A DNA stretch of 31,337 bases, taken from contig CAXTTV010000032.1 in the NCBI GenBank assembly GCA_964247295.1, positions 1-31,337 on the forward strand. Reading direction: 5' to 3'. Position numbers and translations under genes: made by a program. Below the pieces are notes generated by a model. It was not told the DNA's origin and made no database searches. It saw only the letters and a program-made list of their open reading frames with translations. Shown piece by piece: positions 31,295-31,337 of the stretch. The DNA is from CAXTTV01 sp964247295 (GTDB taxonomy: Bacteria; Chloroflexota; Ktedonobacteria; Ktedonobacterales; Ktedonobacteraceae). Numbering within the stretch: position 1 is the stretch's first letter; every line of letters starts with the position of its first letter.

Positions 31295-31337
31295 ATAAAG
31301 AGAAAGGATAAGCCTTTTTAAGAAGCTGATCCATGAC

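Noticed and set aside
31333..31337. ATG at the right edge after a purine-rich stretch
   Set aside because: Only a start codon and two bases are visible; no gene can be supported.

Overview
The window looks like chromosomal DNA of a soil-type Chloroflexota, most likely class Ktedonobacteria. This rests on the style of the Ser/Thr kinase N-terminus (LGNYRL, GQGGFAEVYLAEHIHLK), the many GC-rich palindromic interspersed repeats, the long and often coupled housekeeping genes, and low-similarity single-domain proteins. The placement is an inference from family style; no rRNA or other marker lies in the window.

Layout. 1-131: tail of an unidentified gene. 171-1451 (-): soluble Ser/Thr kinase. 1452-1751: AT-rich gap with a nested palindrome and a sigma70-type promoter carrying three tandem 16-bp operator-like repeats in front of an MFS efflux gene (1752-3098). 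3263-3712: small two-helix membrane protein. 3748-7838 (-): manA, a thioredoxin-fold protein with a lost CXXC cysteine, an XPB-type helicase, and an alpha/beta hydrolase with a lost nucleophile serine. 7839-8724: a large gap with a REP-like palindrome and several hairpins. 8725-12171: a REC-GGDDF protein, two uncharacterised proteins and a two-domain GNAT. 12172-12399: repeat and hairpin DNA. 12400-17128 (-): yebC-ruvC-ruvA followed by an unusual Cys/His-domain, transmembrane, periplasmic-binding-protein-like receptor; ruvB is not present. 17129-17800: repeats. 17801-21394 (-): a 1197-residue NACHT ATPase with 34-residue HEAT-like repeats, flanked by shared repeats. 21497-21686: a small element with 23-bp terminal inverted repeats that supplies the stop codon of a second alpha/beta hydrolase. 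22552-27922 (+): a YraN-type nuclease-fold protein, a zinc-ribbon protein, then the t6A cluster tsaE-tsaB-rimI-tsaD and a ROK sugar kinase. 27923-28291: a second TIR-bearing repeat element and a convergent terminator. 28292-31176 (-): metG with divergent signatures and a ThiF/MoeB-type E1-like enzyme.

How genes work together. tsaE, tsaB and tsaD supply most of the t6A tRNA-modification machinery, with rimI in the middle as in many bacteria; the coding regions overlap or nearly abut and follow one extended -10 promoter. ruvA and ruvC belong to Holliday-junction processing, with yebC upstream. The NACHT-repeat protein stands apart from its housekeeping neighbours, has repeats on both sides and shifts in base composition along its length. 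It is the best candidate for a transferred, defence-type system, but its P-loop carries Glu in place of the invariant Gly, so its ATPase competence is in doubt. A recurring theme is family members that have lost a hallmark residue: the thioredoxin-fold protein, one hydrolase, the receiver domain, the NACHT P-loop and the MetRS signatures.
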